51,928 bases of DNA from an uncultured Acidobacteriota bacterium (GTDB lineage: Bacteria; Acidobacteriota; Thermoanaerobaculia; UBA5066): positions 1-51,928 of the forward strand of contig CAIMWE010000012.1 of the NCBI GenBank assembly GCA_903845115.1. The letters are read 5' to 3'. Numbering within the stretch: position 1 is the stretch's first letter; each line of letters opens with the position of its first letter. A model generated the notes under the pieces. The model made no database searches, had not been told where the DNA came from, and was given only the letters and a program-made list of their open reading frames with translations. Below are positions 33,931 through 42,463 of this stretch, in pieces. A program made the translations under genes and the position numbers.

Positions 33931-34009
33931 AACGACCATGAACCGGGAGAACCCGGGTCCGCCCGGGCTCGGCGGGGCTGGGGCCCCACCGCGCCGTCCC
34001 TGGGGCGGG

Positions 34010-34438
34010 CTACTTCTTGTCGAAGAGCTTGTCGAAGGCCGACCGGGCCTGGTCCGGCGTTCCGCCGGCCTTCGAGCCGGTCAGGTCGGCCACCAGGATC
34101 GGCTCGAAGAGGGCGCAGTCGTTTCGCGCCGTCTTGGACGAGATCACGGCCGGCACCGGCTGGCGGCACTGGCGCGGGGCTCCCGTGTCGAAGTGACGGC
34201 ACTGGGCGCAGGCATGCAGCGCGGCGCCGCAGCGCCGGCAGAGGGCGTCCACGGGAAACTCCGGGGCGGCCTTCTCGCCGCAGCCCTTGCAGCGGAAGAC
34301 CTCGGCCCGGTTCGTCTCCGAGCCGCGGCCCCTTGGCCCGCCCTCGAGGCGTCCGGGGAATCCCCCGGACGGGGGGCCGGACCGCGACGAGCGGGCCGAG
34401 TCCTGGTATCCCTTTTGACGGTACCTCCGATCGGGCAT
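34010..34438 (-). CDS. Cys-rich zinc-binding protein, uncharacterised
   Basis: A 142-residue protein. The N-terminal 45 residues are Arg/Gly-rich and disordered. CKGCGEKA, CRRCGAALHACAQCRHFD and a further CRQP with KTARNDCALFEP give several paired cysteines that probably bind zinc. I recognise this layout only as a recurrent bacterial hypothetical family. It is divergent from the holin-like gene. It might be an RNA or protein contact module, but no function can be assigned. Confidence 0.75.
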   Translation of the reverse strand: MPDRRYRQKGYQDSARSSRSGPPSGGFPGRLEGGPRGRGSETNRAEVFRCKGCGEKAAPEFPVDALCRRCGAALHACAQCRHFDTGAPRQCRQPVPAVISSKTARNDCALFEPILVADLTGSKAGGTPDQARSAFDKLFDKK

Positions 34439-34499
34439 GGTCTACCTCCGCCGCTATCGTAGCCGACGGGGATGGATCAGAATCCCTCCGGAGGACGCC

Positions 34500-34859
34500 A
34501 TGCGACTCGTAGTCCGGATTCTCGTCAACGCCTTCGCGCTCTGGGCCGCCACCTTCGTCCCGGGGATCAGCCACGGGGGTGGATTCGGCACCCTCCTCCT
34601 GGTCGCCCTGGTGTTCGGCTTCGTGAACGCCCTGATCCGGCCGCTCCTCACCCTCCTCAGCTGCCCGCTGATCATCCTGACGCTCGGCCTCTTCACGCTG
34701 ATCCTGAACGCTCTCATGCTGAAGCTGACGGCCTGGATCGGGGGGAGCCTGGGGATCCCGTTCCGCGTCGACACCTTCCTGGCGGCCTTCCTGGGAGGTC
34801 TCGTCGTGAGCGTCGTCTCCACCGTTGTCTCGTGGCTCCTTCCGGACCGGCGCGCCTGA
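34500..34859 (+). CDS. Phage holin superfamily IV-like membrane protein
   Basis: A 119-residue protein with four hydrophobic helices (AFALWAATFVPGI; LLLVALVFGFVNALIRPLL; LIILTLGLFTLILNALML; LAAFLGGLVVSVVSTVVSWLL). The N-A-L-I-R-P loop and the L-N-A-L-M motif are typical of PF04020. Chromosomal members are widespread and not linked to phage; function unknown. ATG at 34500 has a GGAGG site 6 bases upstream. Confidence 0.85.
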   Translation: MRLVVRILVNAFALWAATFVPGISHGGGFGTLLLVALVFGFVNALIRPLLTLLSCPLIILTLGLFTLILNALMLKLTAWIGGSLGIPFRVDTFLAAFLGGLVVSVVSTVVSWLLPDRRA

Positions 34860-34905
34860 GAACGGCCGCGCTCCGGTTGACAGGAGGGGTATCCTCCAGA
34901 ATCGC

Positions 34906-34992
34906 ATGAGCGCCACGGCCCCGTCCAAATCGCCCAGGGCCTTCCTCGACGGGTCCTACGGCCCGTCCAGGGAGCGGGAGCGGAGCGGCTAG
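34906..34992 (+). CDS. Possible 28-residue leader peptide
   Basis: A short frame [20 protein letters not shown] continuing to SRERERSG sits between a TTGACA-like element (34877-34882) and a terminator-like hairpin ahead of the aromatic-pathway fusion gene. It carries one Phe (TTC) and one Tyr (TAC) codon inside a GACGGG/CCCGTC stem-loop (34948-34967). That is fewer aromatic codons than in classical leader peptides, so coding status is uncertain. Confidence 0.35.
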   Translation: MSATAPSKSPRAFLDGSYGPSRERERSG

Positions 34993-35021
34993 GCCGACGA
35001 CGACATCCCAGGCGAGTCCAG

Positions 35022-35058
35022 CGCCTCCCTCCCCGGCACAGGCGGAGGGGGGCGTTTT
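35022..35058 (+). terminator. Rho-independent terminator/attenuator candidate
   Basis: An 11-bp stem (35022-35032 with 35044-35054, one G-T pair), an 11-nt loop and TTTT. It lies only 20 bases before the ATG at 35078 and downstream of the short leader frame, so it could attenuate the aromatic-pathway gene. Otherwise it would simply end the holin-like transcript. Confidence 0.55.
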
Positions 35059-35077
35059 CGTTCCAAGGAGAGAGCCA

Positions 35078-37060
35078 ATGACGATCGAGAATCCGCAGCC
35101 CGTCAGAGCGAACGCGACCGAACCCCACGTCCCCTTCCGGGTCGGATACCAGGGCCAGCCGGGCTCCTTCGGGGAACGAGCTGCTCTCCGGGCGGGCCTT
35201 CCGGTTCCCTATCCCTCCTTCGACCGGCTGCTGCGGGGCCTGACCGGCGGCGAGGTCGACGGGGTCGTCCTCCCCGCGGTGACGCGCGCCGCGGGAACGC
35301 TGGTGGAGCCGCTCGAGGCCCTCGCGGGGACGATCGCGGCCGGCGTCTCCCTCCACGTCACCGACGAGATCTCGGTCCCCAACCGGTTCGTCCTGGCGGC
35401 CCCGCACGGCACGGAGCCGGACCAGATCCGCGAGATCCTGTCGCAGCCGCCGGTCCTGCGCCAGTGCCGGGGCCTCCTCGCGCGCCTCGAGGCGGAAGTG
35501 GTGGAGACCGCCGATACGGCGGCTGCGGCGCAGCGCGTGGCCGCCGAAGGCGGCCCGCGGGCGGCGATCTGCTCCGAGGAGGCGGCGCTGGCGGCCGGCC
35601 TGGCCCTCCTGGAAGAGGACGTGTCGGACGTCCGTCCGAACGTCACCCGGTTCTGGGTCCTCGAGACGCCCGGGGTGGTGCTGCGGCGGAAGGAGCACGC
35701 GTCCCAGCGAGGCGACCTCGAGGAGTCGGGCCTCGACGCGGGGATGCCGATCCCCCTCCCTCCGGAACCCCGCGTCGTCTGGTTCGCCGGGGCCCGGCGG
35801 GTCGCGGTCCTGGCCGAGGCCGGCGCCGAGATCCTCTCCCTTCCCGGAGAGCCCGACGCTCCCGTTCGCGGGTTCGCGGTCGTCCCCGACCGGGCGTGCT
35901 CAGCCGTCGCCGGCCGTGCGTCGGGCGGCGGCGAGCCCCCGCTCGTCTGGCTCGGCGACCCTCCCGACACCGTCCGTCCGCCGCGCCTCCACGGGTTCCC
36001 GCGGGCCACCGAGGTCCGGCCCCCCTCCGTCGTCGAGGTCGGTCCCTTCGCGGTGGGAGCGGGCCGCCGGGCGGTGATCGCGGGGCCGTGCACGGTCGAG
36101 TCGGAGGAGCAGATTCACCGGATCGCGAGGGCCGTCGCCCGGGCCGGCGCGACCGCGCTCCGGGGCGGGATCTTCAAGCCGCGGACCTCGCCGTACGCCT
36201 TCCAGGGGCACGGGATCGAGGCCCTTCGCTGGCTGAAGGAGGCGGGCGACGAGAGCGGAATCCCCGTCGTCACCGAGGTGATGGCGCCGGCTCAGGTCGA
36301 ACCGGTCGCCCGGCAGGCCGACATCCTCCAGATCGGCGCCCGGAACTGTCAGAACTACGACCTCCTCAAGGAGGCGGGCGGCGCGGGGCGGCCGGTCCTC
36401 CTCAAGCGCGGGTTCGGAACGACGGTGGAGGAATGGCTCGCGTCGGCCGAGTACCTGATGGCGGGAGGGTGCGACGACGTGATGCTCTGCGAGAGAGGGA
36501 TCCGGACCTTCGAGCGGGCGACGCGCGGGACGCTCGACATCGGCGGGATCCTGGCCGCCAGGTCGCTCACGCACCTTCCGATCCTGGCCGACCCGTCTCA
36601 CGCCTCGGGCCGGCGGGAGTGGGTGCCCGGCCTCGCCCGAGCCTCCTGGGGCGCCGGCGTCGACGGCCTGATCATCGAGGTCCACGACCGGCCGGAGGAG
36701 GCGCTCTGCGACGGCCCCCAGGCGCTCCTCCCAGCCGACCTGGAGGCGATGCTCGACGAGTTCGGCTTCCTTCCCGGGAGCAGCGGCTCGGTCGAACGGA
36801 TCCGGACGGCGATCGACGCGACCGATCACGACATCGGCCGCCTGGTGGCCAGGCGGCTGGAGCTGTGCCGGCGCGTCGCGGCGGCGAAGCACGAAGCCGG
36901 GCGGCCGATCCGGGACGAGGAGCGGGAGGCCGCGGTGCGGCGCCGGTTCGCGACGGTCCTGGCTGAGGCCGCACCCGGCGCCAGCGCGGAGCGCCTCGCC
37001 GATCTGCTGATCGGCCTGGGCCTGGAAGCCGAAGGGTGGAAGGGGGACGTCCCGGTCTGA
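35078..37060 (+). CDS. PDT-like / DAHP synthase / chorismate mutase fusion
   Basis: A 660-residue three-part protein. Residues about 20-205 resemble prephenate dehydratase ([17 protein letters not shown]; catalytic-type NVTRFWV near 190), but the usual ENS loop reads AVTRAAG and SHPQ reads SQPP, so dehydratase activity may be lost. Residues about 320-560 are a KDO8P-synthase-type DAHP synthase ([39 protein letters not shown]). Residues about 575-650 form an AroQ chorismate mutase ([16 protein letters not shown]). The first and fourth steps of aromatic synthesis would sit on one chain, with the PDT-like part perhaps as an allosteric phenylalanine sensor. No ACT domain is present. Confidence 0.88.
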   Translation: MTIENPQPVRANATEPHVPFRVGYQGQPGSFGERAALRAGLPVPYPSFDRLLRGLTGGEVDGVVLPAVTRAAGTLVEPLEALAGTIAAGVSLHVTDEISVPNRFVLAAPHGTEPDQIREILSQPPVLRQCRGLLARLEAEVVETADTAAAAQRVAAEGGPRAAICSEEAALAAGLALLEEDVSDVRPNVTRFWVLETPGVVLRRKEHASQRGDLEESGLDAGMPIPLPPEPRVVWFAGARRVAVLAEAGAEILSLPGEPDAPVRGFAVVPDRACSAVAGRASGGGEPPLVWLGDPPDTVRPPRLHGFPRATEVRPPSVVEVGPFAVGAGRRAVIAGPCTVESEEQIHRIARAVARAGATALRGGIFKPRTSPYAFQGHGIEALRWLKEAGDESGIPVVTEVMAPAQVEPVARQADILQIGARNCQNYDLLKEAGGAGRPVLLKRGFGTTVEEWLASAEYLMAGGCDDVMLCERGIRTFERATRGTLDIGGILAARSLTHLPILADPSHASGRREWVPGLARASWGAGVDGLIIEVHDRPEEALCDGPQALLPADLEAMLDEFGFLPGSSGSVERIRTAIDATDHDIGRLVARRLELCRRVAAAKHEAGRPIRDEEREAAVRRRFATVLAEAAPGASAERLADLLIGLGLEAEGWKGDVPV

Positions 37061-37076
37061 TGTCCCGGCCGGCCCC

Positions 37077-37496
37077 TCACTCCCCGATGATCTTGATGAG
37101 AACCCGCTTGGAACGCTGTCCGTCCCACTCGCCGTAGAAGATCTGCTCCCAGGTCCCGAAGTCGAGGCGTCCCCCGGTGATCGCGACGACCGCCTCCCGC
37201 CCCATCAGCTGGCGCTTGACGTGGGAGTCGGCGTTGTCCTCCCCGGTGTCGTTGTGCCTCCACGCGGAGGTCGGCTCGTGGGGGACGAGCCGGTCGAAGA
37301 AGCGCGCGAAGTCGGCATGGAGCCCCCGTTCGTCGTCGTTGACGAACACGGAGGCGGTGATGTGCATCGGGTTCACCAGGGCGAGGCCCTCCCGCACGCC
37401 GCTCTCGGCGAGGGCGGCCTCCACCTCCGGCGTGATGTTCACGAAGCCGGTCCGCGCCGGGACGTTCAGCGTCAGGACCTTCCGATAGGACTTCAT
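37077..37496 (-). CDS. YjbQ/UPF0047 family protein
   Basis: A 139-residue protein. [19 protein letters not shown] and the Gly/His/Asp-rich [19 protein letters not shown] with YGEWDGQR match the YjbQ family, whose members bind metal and have been reported to have weak thiamine-phosphate synthase activity; physiological role is unclear. GGAGAAGGAAGG upstream is a good ribosome site. It is convergent with the aromatic fusion gene (16-base gap) and divergent from the Fur gene across 37497-37677. Confidence 0.88.
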   Translation of the reverse strand: MKSYRKVLTLNVPARTGFVNITPEVEAALAESGVREGLALVNPMHITASVFVNDDERGLHADFARFFDRLVPHEPTSAWRHNDTGEDNADSHVKRQLMGREAVVAITGGRLDFGTWEQIFYGEWDGQRSKRVLIKIIGE

Positions 37497-37642
37497 CGGT
37501 CGCCTTCCTTCTCCGGGGGATGTCGGGGACCGGCCTGCGGGATCGCGGCCGCCGCGGCTCCGGGGGCCTTTCCCGGTGCCGGGCGGCGGGCCGATTCCGG
37601 CGTCCCCCGGCCCGATTCCGAAAGATTTCCAAAAGAGACTGT

Positions 37643-37665
37643 TCTCAAGATGGGTCCACTTGAGA
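37643..37665. promoter_or_regulatory. Fur-family operator (7-9-7 inverted repeat)
   Basis: TCTCAAG at 37643-37649 and CTTGAGA at 37659-37665 form a perfect inverted repeat with a 9-base spacer. It directly abuts the -10 box TATTGT (37666-37671), which is 6 bases before the GTG start at 37678. Binding there would block its own promoter. Confidence 0.65.
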
Positions 37666-37677
37666 TATTGTCTCCCC

Positions 37678-38154
37678 GTGGCAGATTTCAGCGAAGAACG
37701 CCAGATCTTCACCGAGTTCCTGAAGCGGAAGGGTCTGAAGACGACCCGAGAGCGGACGGCGCTCCTCAAAGAGATTTTTTCCACGCACAAGCATTTCGAC
37801 GCGGACGACCTCGTCGACCGGATGCGCGAGGCGGGCGGGCAGAAGGTCAGCCGCGCCACGGTCTATCGCACGCTCGAGCTGCTTCACGAATGCGGCCTCG
37901 TCGGGCGCGTCCGGCTGAACGAGGAGAAGTACCGCTACGAGCGGCTGCGGAAGGGCGAGCACCACGACCACCTGATCTGCACGGCGTGCGGGAAGGTGAT
38001 GGAGTTCGTCGAGCCGCGGATCGAGGAGCTCCAGGAAGAGGTCTGCAAGCGCTGGGACTTCCACCCGATCTCCCACGCTCACCAGATCCGTGGGCTCTGC
38101 TCTATCTGCCACCGGAAGGCCGAGAAGGGCCGACCGGAGCGACCGCCGGCCTGA
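37678..38154 (+). CDS. Fur-family metalloregulator
   Basis: A 158-residue regulator, GTG start at 37678; upstream in-frame ATG codons would overlap its operator. The winged-helix part contains [24 protein letters not shown] and the recognition helix region [18 protein letters not shown]. The metal region has [18 protein letters not shown] and GLCSICHRK, giving two CxxC zinc pairs and His ligands. Fur, PerR or Zur cannot be told apart safely; the His-rich HHDH loop fits Fur/PerR. Its 3' end overlaps the convergent slt gene by 53 bases. Confidence 0.9.
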   Translation: MADFSEERQIFTEFLKRKGLKTTRERTALLKEIFSTHKHFDADDLVDRMREAGGQKVSRATVYRTLELLHECGLVGRVRLNEEKYRYERLRKGEHHDHLICTACGKVMEFVEPRIEELQEEVCKRWDFHPISHAHQIRGLCSICHRKAEKGRPERPPA

Positions 38155-40348
38155 TCCCCGGGACGCCAGCGTCGCCCGCGGTCAACCGCGACGATCCCGG
38201 AGGGTCCGGCAAGTCGTAGAGGGCCGCGTAGGCTCCGGAAAAGAAGAGGACGCGCTTGACGTACTCGCGAGTCTCCGCGAAGGGGATCGCCTCGACCCAC
38301 TCGTCGGGGGCGAGGTCCGCGTTCTCCTTCTTCCAGCGCAGCGCTCGCGAGGGACCGGCGTTGTAGGCGACGAGCGCCGCCACGACGTCGCCTTCGAACA
38401 GCACGAGCAAACGACCGAGGAACTGGCTTCCGAGGCGGATGTTCTCGGCCGGCGCGCTCAGGTCCGGCCGGCCGCGCCCTCCTTCCCGGCGCAGGAGGAG
38501 CTTGCCGGTCGCCGGCATCACCTGCATCAGGCCCACCGCCCCGGCGCGAGAGACGATGCGGTCCTGAAAGAGGCTCTCCTGCCGGATCAGGCCGCAGAGG
38601 AGCGCCGGCGAGACTCCGGCCTGGCGCCCCGCTTCCTTCAGGATGCGAAGGTGCGCCACCGGGTAGAAGAGCTTGCGCTCGTCGAGGGGAACGCCCCCCT
38701 CCTCCGGAGTCCCGAGAGCCGGGTGGAGCCCCTTCAGGCCCGACGCGACGCGCCGGAAGTCCCGGCGCTCCGAGGCGATCCGGGCGGCGAAGGGACGGTC
38801 CAGCGAACCCTCGGCCTCTGCCGCCAGCTCTGCCAGTCCGTCCAGCCCTGCGGCGAGGTACTCGCGGGAAGCGGCCGCGGGAGCGTCCTCGACCGGCCAC
38901 GCCTCGGCGGCGAGCGGCGGCGCGGGGGTGGGGTCGACCCCCAGGCTGTCGGCCGACCAGCGGCCGTAGAGATCGGGCGAAGTGCTCGGGAGGAGCGAGG
39001 CGAAAAGGGCGCGCGCGGCCGGATCCTCCGCCTTCTGGAGCGCCCTGGCCTCCCAGTAGACCGCGCGCCGCCGGACGGAGACGTTCTGGTAACGCGCGGC
39101 GATCTCCCCGAAGCCGCGCGCCGACTCGCGGACGAGGCCCGGGTCGCGTGTCCGGTAGCCGGCGAAAGCCGCCTGGAAGAGGTCCTCGCTCCCGGCGGTT
39201 CCGCCGGGGTCCGCCTCGGAGAGCCGAAGCGCGGCCGAGCGAACCACGTCGGGCCGATCCGCGGCCCGGCCGGCCCGAAGCAGCTCGGACAGGAGCCGCT
39301 GCCGCACGGACGGACGAAGCTCCCGGGCGAGGTGGCCCTCCGCCTCGCGGAGGCACCGGTCGAGCTCGCCCTTCGGAACGGGCGCCCGCGCGCCCTTGAC
39401 CCGGGCCGAGCGCGTGGTCCGCGCGCTGCTCCGGGAGTGCTTCCCTCCGTGAGGCCGGCTTCCGGAAAGCCGCTGCAAGGAAGCCGCCGTCGAGAGCGCA
39501 CGGGCACTCTCCGCGACGGTGCCGGGCTCCCCCCGCCCGAGCGGCGCGAGCATCCTCTCGCACTCCAGCGCCCGGCCGGTCGCGAGGAGGAGCTCGGCGG
39601 CGGCGAGCGCCTCTTCCGGGGGCGCTCCCTCCGCGACGCGCTGGACGAGGGCGGCGGACTCGTCGGGGTGGATCCCGAGCACGGCCTTCGCCCGGGCAAT
39701 TCGCGCCCGGAGCGGGGCCTGGAGGGCGGCCGCCCGGAAGAGGATGGCCTCGTCGGCGCGGAACTGCGCGGGATCTCTCTCGGGCGCGTCCGGCACCGCC
39801 GACACGAGCTCTCCCATCGCGGCGCGCCTCCCGGCGTCGTCCTTCTCCGTCCGGAGCCGGGCCAGGAGGAGCACGGTCCTCTCCCGCGGTCCACTCGGCC
39901 CCGAAGCCAGGAGCCGGGCCGCGGCGTCACGAACGGCCGGCCGCTCGGAGGGGGTGCGTAGGCGGCTGGACGCCTCGCCGGTAGCCTCGACGGCGAGCGG
40001 CGAGGGCGGGAGGGTGGCGGCGAACCGGGCCAGAGCCGCCGCGTCGGTCTTCGGGTCGTTCCGGAGAGCCAGCCACGCGTCGACGCCGGGAATCCCCAGC
40101 GCCGGTCCCGCCGGGGGGCCGGAACTGTCTCCGTTCGCGGCGCGAGCCAGGGAGACTCGCGCTTCCCAGAGGCTCGACCGTCGGCCGAGGGCGGTCAGCG
40201 AGGAGCCGTCACCGTCCTCGCGAAGCGACCGCCGCGCTTCCCGCAGGAGGGAACCGGGGTCCGGTCCTGCCGGGGACGCGAAAGAAGAAAACCCTGCCGC
40301 CGCCGCGATCAGGGTGGCGGCGACGAGCGAGCGGGTCGGAAAGGCCAC
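38102..40348 (-). CDS. Soluble lytic murein transglycosylase (Slt-like)
   Basis: A 748-residue periplasmic enzyme with a signal peptide (MAFPTRSLVAATLIAAAAGF). The first 500 residues are Ala/Arg/Leu-rich and helical, like the superhelical U-domain of Slt70. The catalytic domain (about 565-715) contains the essential Glu in LIRQESLFQ, then GAVGLMQVMPATG and YNAGPSRALRW. It cleaves the glycan chain of peptidoglycan to form 1,6-anhydro ends. The GTG start at 40348 is close to the upstream gene's stop. The C-terminal tail runs into the fur gene on the other strand and ends Pro/Arg/Gly-rich. Confidence 0.9.
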   Translation of the reverse strand: MAFPTRSLVAATLIAAAAGFSSFASPAGPDPGSLLREARRSLREDGDGSSLTALGRRSSLWEARVSLARAANGDSSGPPAGPALGIPGVDAWLALRNDPKTDAAALARFAATLPPSPLAVEATGEASSRLRTPSERPAVRDAAARLLASGPSGPRERTVLLLARLRTEKDDAGRRAAMGELVSAVPDAPERDPAQFRADEAILFRAAALQAPLRARIARAKAVLGIHPDESAALVQRVAEGAPPEEALAAAELLLATGRALECERMLAPLGRGEPGTVAESARALSTAASLQRLSGSRPHGGKHSRSSARTTRSARVKGARAPVPKGELDRCLREAEGHLARELRPSVRQRLLSELLRAGRAADRPDVVRSAALRLSEADPGGTAGSEDLFQAAFAGYRTRDPGLVRESARGFGEIAARYQNVSVRRRAVYWEARALQKAEDPAARALFASLLPSTSPDLYGRWSADSLGVDPTPAPPLAAEAWPVEDAPAAASREYLAAGLDGLAELAAEAEGSLDRPFAARIASERRDFRRVASGLKGLHPALGTPEEGGVPLDERKLFYPVAHLRILKEAGRQAGVSPALLCGLIRQESLFQDRIVSRAGAVGLMQVMPATGKLLLRREGGRGRPDLSAPAENIRLGSQFLGRLLVLFEGDVVAALVAYNAGPSRALRWKKENADLAPDEWVEAIPFAETREYVKRVLFFSGAYAALYDLPDPPGSSRLTAGDAGVPGIRPAVAPVGPSRPSGGR

Positions 40349-40357
40349 TCGCCTGGC

Positions 40358-42031
40358 TCAGCTCGGACGCCCGAGGTCCTCCGGCCGGCCATCCGCCAGG
40401 ATCCGGACCAGCTCGTCCTGGAAGAAATTGGAGTCCTGGCGGACCGCCTCGGGGGTGCGCTCGTTGTAGACCTGACGGCTCCTCTCGATGTCGTCCTTCA
40501 GGCGCTCCGAGAGGTCCTGGTTCCTGCGGCCTTCCTCGACCTTCTTCTCGTTGTAGAGCTTGATCTCGGAGACGAGAAGGCGGGCGAGGCGCCGCGCGTC
40601 CTCGATCGCCCGGGCCGGATCTTCTTCCCTGCCGGAGCGGAACCGCGGGACGAAGCCCGGGGGCGCGACGACCGCGCCGCTGGGTGTCCCTCCCGTGGCC
40701 TCCAGCGAGGGCGCTGCCGGCACCGGGGCCGGCCTCGGGGCGGAAGATTCGACAGCGGGAGTCGGGGGCTGGGGAGGCGAGACCGGCGATTCCCAGGAGA
40801 GGCGGACCGGGGGGGCCGGGGGTGGCGCGGCCGACGGAGGGGCTGGCGAGGCCGGCCCCGGCGCCATGGAGGCGCGAAGCTGATCGAACGCAAAGGTCAC
40901 TTCCCCGGGCGGCGGGTGGAGGGCGTCGGGCTTCAGACGTGCTGCAGCAGACCGCTCCAGCATGCGAAGCGCCTCGCCGGCGTCGGTGATCCGGCCGCGC
41001 TCGCGGGAGCCGCCGGTCTGGTCGGCGGGAGGAGTCGGCTTCGGCGAGACCTCGGGACCGAAGGAGAAGGAAGGAGGCGGAGCAGCCGGCGGAGCGGCTG
41101 GCGGAGAATACGGAGGTGCGGCCGGCGGAGCGGGAGGCCGCGCCGCCCCGAACGGGAAGGGGGCCGCCTGGATGGTGGCGCCGGGGTCGTCCGGGACCCT
41201 CGCGGGGGCCTCGAAGACGGGGATCTCGTCGCCCGTCGGGGTGAGGGTGGGCGACGGGATCTTCTTCCTCGCCGCGAGGAGGTCGACGGAGAGGCCGGTC
41301 GCGAAGGTGAGGACCTCGAGAGCCGCCGTGTCGAGACGCTTCTCCTCTCCGGGCAGCTCGTCGCCGACGAGCAGTCCGGCGATCCGGTCCCGGATCACCA
41401 TCGGGACGATGAAGGTCCTCGAGGGGGTGGTCCCTCCGAGGGCTCGCCGCAGGGGGGATCCCTCGTCCGGAGGGACCGCGAGCATCGATCGCTCTCGCCG
41501 GAGGACCGCCGCGGCGAACGGGTCCGCGTCCGCAGGGAGGTCGAGCCCTTTCACCGCATCGTCCCTGCCGCCCGAGGCGTCGAAGCCGATCGCCTTCCAT
41601 CCGGTGATCCGGTCGTTCCGGAGGACGAGCAGCGCGACGCGCGACGCGTGCACGTTTGCCTCGGTGAGGAAGCGGGTCAGGACGTCGACCTGGGTCCTCG
41701 CCGACTCGATGGCCGAGAGCGACGAGCGGACGAGGGACCAGTTCGAGGAGACCGAGGGGACCGGAACCTCGACGCGTTCCACCACGGTCTCGACGACCCT
41801 CTCGACCACTCTCTCCGGGGGCGGGAGCACGTCCTCGAGAAGGAGCTGGACGATGTTCTCGGGGAAGAGAGAGCGGGCCTGCGCGGGGATCCGCTCCCCG
41901 GCCGCCGTCAGGATCGTGTCCACCTCGCGCCGCGTATCCGCCAGCGACGATTTCCACGTGGCGAGGTGGTCCTCGAGGTGAGTCGACAGCGATTCGATGA
42001 ACCGGCGAGTGGCGACGGGGTCAAGAGCCAT
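40358..42031 (-). CDS. GAF-like protein with long Pro/Ala-rich linker
   Basis: A 557-residue protein. After a short helical N-terminus comes a charged repeat (VVERVVETVVERVEVP) and a GAF-like domain at about 85-245 (RVALLVLRNDRITGWKAIGF, FIVPMVIRDRIAGLLVGDE). Then a Pro/Ala linker (about 270-460) leads to a C-terminal helical segment (RRLARLLVSEIKLYNEKKVEEG, written in parts as RRLARLLVSEIKLYNEKK). No enzymatic module follows. The ATG at 42031 has a GGAAGGAA site and a TATAAT -10 on the opposite strand at 42077-42082. It may sense a small molecule and pass the signal through its C-terminal coil, but its partner is unknown. Confidence 0.8.
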   Translation of the reverse strand: MALDPVATRRFIESLSTHLEDHLATWKSSLADTRREVDTILTAAGERIPAQARSLFPENIVQLLLEDVLPPPERVVERVVETVVERVEVPVPSVSSNWSLVRSSLSAIESARTQVDVLTRFLTEANVHASRVALLVLRNDRITGWKAIGFDASGGRDDAVKGLDLPADADPFAAAVLRRERSMLAVPPDEGSPLRRALGGTTPSRTFIVPMVIRDRIAGLLVGDELPGEEKRLDTAALEVLTFATGLSVDLLAARKKIPSPTLTPTGDEIPVFEAPARVPDDPGATIQAAPFPFGAARPPAPPAAPPYSPPAAPPAAPPPSFSFGPEVSPKPTPPADQTGGSRERGRITDAGEALRMLERSAAARLKPDALHPPPGEVTFAFDQLRASMAPGPASPAPPSAAPPPAPPVRLSWESPVSPPQPPTPAVESSAPRPAPVPAAPSLEATGGTPSGAVVAPPGFVPRFRSGREEDPARAIEDARRLARLLVSEIKLYNEKKVEEGRRNQDLSERLKDDIERSRQVYNERTPEAVRQDSNFFQDELVRILADGRPEDLGRPS

Positions 42032-42076
42032 GCTTCGTTCCTTCCCGAGCCGCGTGATCTGGGCGGGCAGCACCCG

Positions 42077-42082
42077 ATTATA
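42077..42082 (-). promoter_or_regulatory. TATAAT -10 box of GAF-like gene
   Basis: Reads TATAAT on the minus strand, 46 bases before the ATG at 42031. No convincing -35 is visible. Confidence 0.5.
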
Positions 42083-42121
42083 GTCCGCTGCCGGACGGTG
42101 GCCCCCGCGTCGGGGTGGGAG

Positions 42122-42150
42122 TTGACGGAGCGGCTGGCCCGCGATACTCT
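42122..42150 (+). promoter_or_regulatory. rpsU operon sigma70 promoter
   Basis: TTGACG at 42122-42127, a 17-base spacer and TACTCT at 42145-42150. It is the best sigma70-type promoter in the window and lies 68 bases upstream of rpsU. Confidence 0.75.
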
Positions 42151-42217
42151 CGGAATTTGCCCGAGCCAGGCCACGAGAGCCAGGTGAAATCCGGCGCGGA
42201 GGGGGGGAATAAACGAA

Positions 42218-42424
42218 GTGCCTTTGATCCACGTCAAGGAAGACGAGTCGTTCGAGAACGCCCTCCGACGCTTCAAGCGGAAGTGTGAGAAGTCCGGAAT
42301 CCTCTCCGAGTTGAAGAAGCGGCAGCATTACGAAAAACCGTCCACGAAGAGGAAACGGAAAGCGATCGCGGCTCGCAAGAAGATGCTCCGGAAGCTCGCC
42401 GAGGAACGCCGGACCGGAATGTAA
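42218..42424 (+). CDS. rpsU: Ribosomal protein bS21
   Basis: A 68-residue, Lys/Arg-rich protein with the bS21 pattern ([24 protein letters not shown], given here as [17 protein letters not shown]; then [16 protein letters not shown]). It binds the 30S platform and is needed for initiation on many mRNAs. The GTG start has a GGAGGGGGGG stretch upstream. It heads a rpsU-mutS2-dnaG-rpoD unit. Confidence 0.95.
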   Translation: MPLIHVKEDESFENALRRFKRKCEKSGILSELKKRQHYEKPSTKRKRKAIAARKKMLRKLAEERRTGM

Positions 42425-42463
42425 CCGGTCTCCGGCGGCCGACCTTCCACCCCCTTTCCAAGA

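Noticed and set aside
31033-33939. Long minus-strand frame opposite nrdJ
   Set aside because: It is Asp/Arg/Val/Gly-rich antisense of a clear, conserved gene.
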